The translations under genes were made by a program, and so were the position numbers. This document shows, in pieces, positions 62,601 through 64,000 of a stretch of 64,000 nucleotides of DNA. Under the pieces are notes generated by a model that ran no database searches, was not told where the DNA came from, and saw nothing but the letters and a program-made list of their open reading frames with translations. Source of the stretch: JBJHAX01 sp050480705 (GTDB lineage: Bacteria; Actinomycetota; Nitriliruptoria; Nitriliruptorales; Nitriliruptoraceae); NCBI GenBank assembly GCA_050480705.1, contig JBJHAX010000006.1, positions 1 through 64,000 of the forward strand, in the 5' to 3' direction. Positions within the stretch are counted from its first letter, which is position 1; each line of letters opens with the position of its first letter.

Positions 62601-64000
62601 CTCACCACCTCCTGCCGTGCGGTCGCCGCCTCCTGCCCACGCATCGCCGGAAGCCGCGACCGAAGCCACTTGTGCAGCTCACTGACCGCGACGACGGCGA
62701 GCGCGACGACGCCGATGCGCAGCCATCCTCCGGCAGGAACCGGGCCGATCTGGAGCACCGTCTGGGTCGCGGCAACGTGCAGCGCTGCGACATGCAGGCT
62801 GGTCGCGATCACGGTCGACACCAGCAGGAACAGGTTGCCGCGCACGTGTGTCGTGACGATCGAGCGGCGCTCCGAACGTGCGTTGTAGGCGTGGACGGCC
62901 ATCGCCATCACGAGTGCCGACAGGGCCGCACCCCGTTGGCTTGCGGCGTCGAGGCCGACATCGCGCGCCCACAGATATACCCACAGGCTCCCGACAGCCA
63001 TCGTCACACCGGTCACCGCTGCCCGTTCCCACAGCACCGGGCTGACGATGCCTTCCTCACGCCGGCGCGGCGGCCGGTCGAGCACGTCGGGCTCCGCGCG
63101 GTCGAAGGCCAGTGCGACGTCCTGGAGCCCGTTGGTGACGACGTTGAGCCACAGCAGCGCCGCGGGGGTGTAGGGCAGCGGCAACCCAGCGATGATCGAC
63201 GTCAGAATCGCGACGATGGCTGCCACGCCGGTCGAGATCAGGAAGTAGGTGACCTTGCGGACGTTGTCGAAGACTACGCGCCCCTCTTCGACCGCGTTCG
63301 CGATCGACACGAACGCATCGTCGGTGAGCACCATGTCGCTGGCTTCACGTGCCACGTCGGTGCCCGAGCGCCCCATCGCCACCCCGATGTCGGCGGCTTT
63401 CAAGGCAGGCCCGTCGTTGACGCCGTCGCCGGTGACCGCGACGACCTGGCCGTGCGACTGCAGTGCGCGCACGACCCGCAGCTTGTGGTCGGGGGCGACC
63501 CGTGCGTAGACGTCGACATCCTGGACGGATCCAGCGAGCTCCTCGTCATCGATGCGTTCGAGATCGTTGCCGGTCAACACGCGGCCGCCGCGCTCGTCGA
63601 TGCCGACCTCGGCGGCGATGGCGCGTGCCGTTGCCGCATGGTCGCCGGTGATCATCACCACACGAATGCCGGCGCTGCGACAGCGTTTCACGGCCTCGAC
63701 GACACCTTCACGCGGTGGATCCTGCAGGCCCAGCAGCCCGGTGAGCACAAGTCCAGCTGGCGTCGGGGGACGTTCGGGGTCGATCTTGTCGGCCGCGACG
63801 TCCAGGCGCACCTCGGCCGTGGCCAGCACACGCAGGCCCCGTGAAGCGAGCTGTTCGGCGGCCTGCATCACCTCGTCGGTGTCGAGCCGCTCGACAGCAT
63901 CGGATCCGCGCATCTGGTCGCAGAGTTCGACGACACGTTCCGGCGCGCCCTTCAGGCGCAGCACGGGACCGTCTTCATCCACGACGCTCAGTGCGTACCG
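62597..64000 (-). CDS. P-type cation-transporting ATPase (C-terminal part, runs off window)
   Basis: About 468 residues are present; the N-terminus lies beyond the window. Visible are the nucleotide-binding motif KGAPERVVEL, MITGDHAATARAIA, VAVTGDGVNDGPALKAADIGVAMG (P-domain) and six C-terminal hydrophobic segments (TSIIAGLPLPYTPAALLWLNVVTNG), as in P2-type Ca2+ ATPases (SERCA/PMCA-like). Calcium is the likely ion, but the metal-site residues are partly out of view. Stop overlaps the dehydrogenase start. Confidence 0.9.
   Translation of the reverse strand, partial: RYALSVVDEDGPVLRLKGAPERVVELCDQMRGSDAVERLDTDEVMQAAEQLASRGLRVLATAEVRLDVAADKIDPERPPTPAGLVLTGLLGLQDPPREGVVEAVKRCRSAGIRVVMITGDHAATARAIAAEVGIDERGGRVLTGNDLERIDDEELAGSVQDVDVYARVAPDHKLRVVRALQSHGQVVAVTGDGVNDGPALKAADIGVAMGRSGTDVAREASDMVLTDDAFVSIANAVEEGRVVFDNVRKVTYFLISTGVAAIVAILTSIIAGLPLPYTPAALLWLNVVTNGLQDVALAFDRAEPDVLDRPPRRREEGIVSPVLWERAAVTGVTMAVGSLWVYLWARDVGLDAASQRGAALSALVMAMAVHAYNARSERRSIVTTHVRGNLFLLVSTVIATSLHVAALHVAATQTVLQIGPVPAGGWLRIGVVALAVVAVSELHKWLRSRLPAMRGQEAATARQEVVR

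Overview
The window is a GC-rich, gene-dense bacterial chromosome segment on a draft scaffold: it opens in poly-C low-complexity sequence and has a 10-N gap at 16065-16074. Gene content points to a high-GC actinobacterium: a SufR-SufB-SufD-Rieske-SufC-SufS-SufU-SufT operon, a MoeZ-like adenylyltransferase-rhodanese, a DevR/DevS-like pair, many GTG starts, an IdeR/DtxR-like iron box and a DUF2236/MpaB protein. A deep-branching lineage (Acidimicrobiia or Nitriliruptoria type) is possible, but nothing in the window settles it. I see no phage, insertion sequence, CRISPR array, rRNA or tRNA.

Layout. 1-6.3 kb: ammonium transporter, then nadE, panB, a small protein and nadB. 6.3-13.1 kb: ferritin-like protein, IclR regulator, ClpP, a glutamine amidotransferase, a selenoprotein of the GrdB/PrdB family, a NYN/OST-HTH protein and an MFS transporter. 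13.2-15.8 kb: ECF sigma factor, anti-sigma factor, lipoprotein and a DsbA-fold protein. 15.9-18.7 kb: phosphoenolpyruvate carboxylase broken by the gap. 18.8-23.9 kb: SRPBCC-like protein, DevS/DevR-like pair, PPOX flavoprotein and a cupredoxin-multicopper oxidase. 24-30.8 kb: secreted lipase/M15 peptidase fusion, divergent from a TPP-riboswitch thiamine operon (thiN, binding protein, permease, ATPase). 30.8-40.0 kb: OsmC protein, MoeZ-like protein and the SUF operon. 40.1-43.6 kb: transglutaminase, alpha-E and circularly permuted ATP-grasp genes. 43.8-51.2 kb: RecD2 helicase, several proteins of uncertain role, YqeY, a TlpA-like lipoprotein, a HisC-like aminotransferase and a solitary GroES-like protein. 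51.4-57.5 kb: iron ABC transporter ATPase and permease (convergent), icd, a small protein, an MpaB-like oxygenase and CspA. 57.6-64 kb: diguanylate cyclase, a two-component pair, acyl-CoA dehydrogenase and the end of a P-type ATPase.

The most important observation is at 9488-10459. What looks like a 232-residue gene ending in TGA at 10184-10186 continues in the same frame for 90 more residues of the same family, with a T-U-P-V-C-H motif at the TGA. A 7-bp hairpin with a GGUCG loop begins 11 nt after the TGA, which fits a bacterial SECIS element. I read this as one 323-residue selenoprotein (Sec233). Routine gene calling would truncate it.
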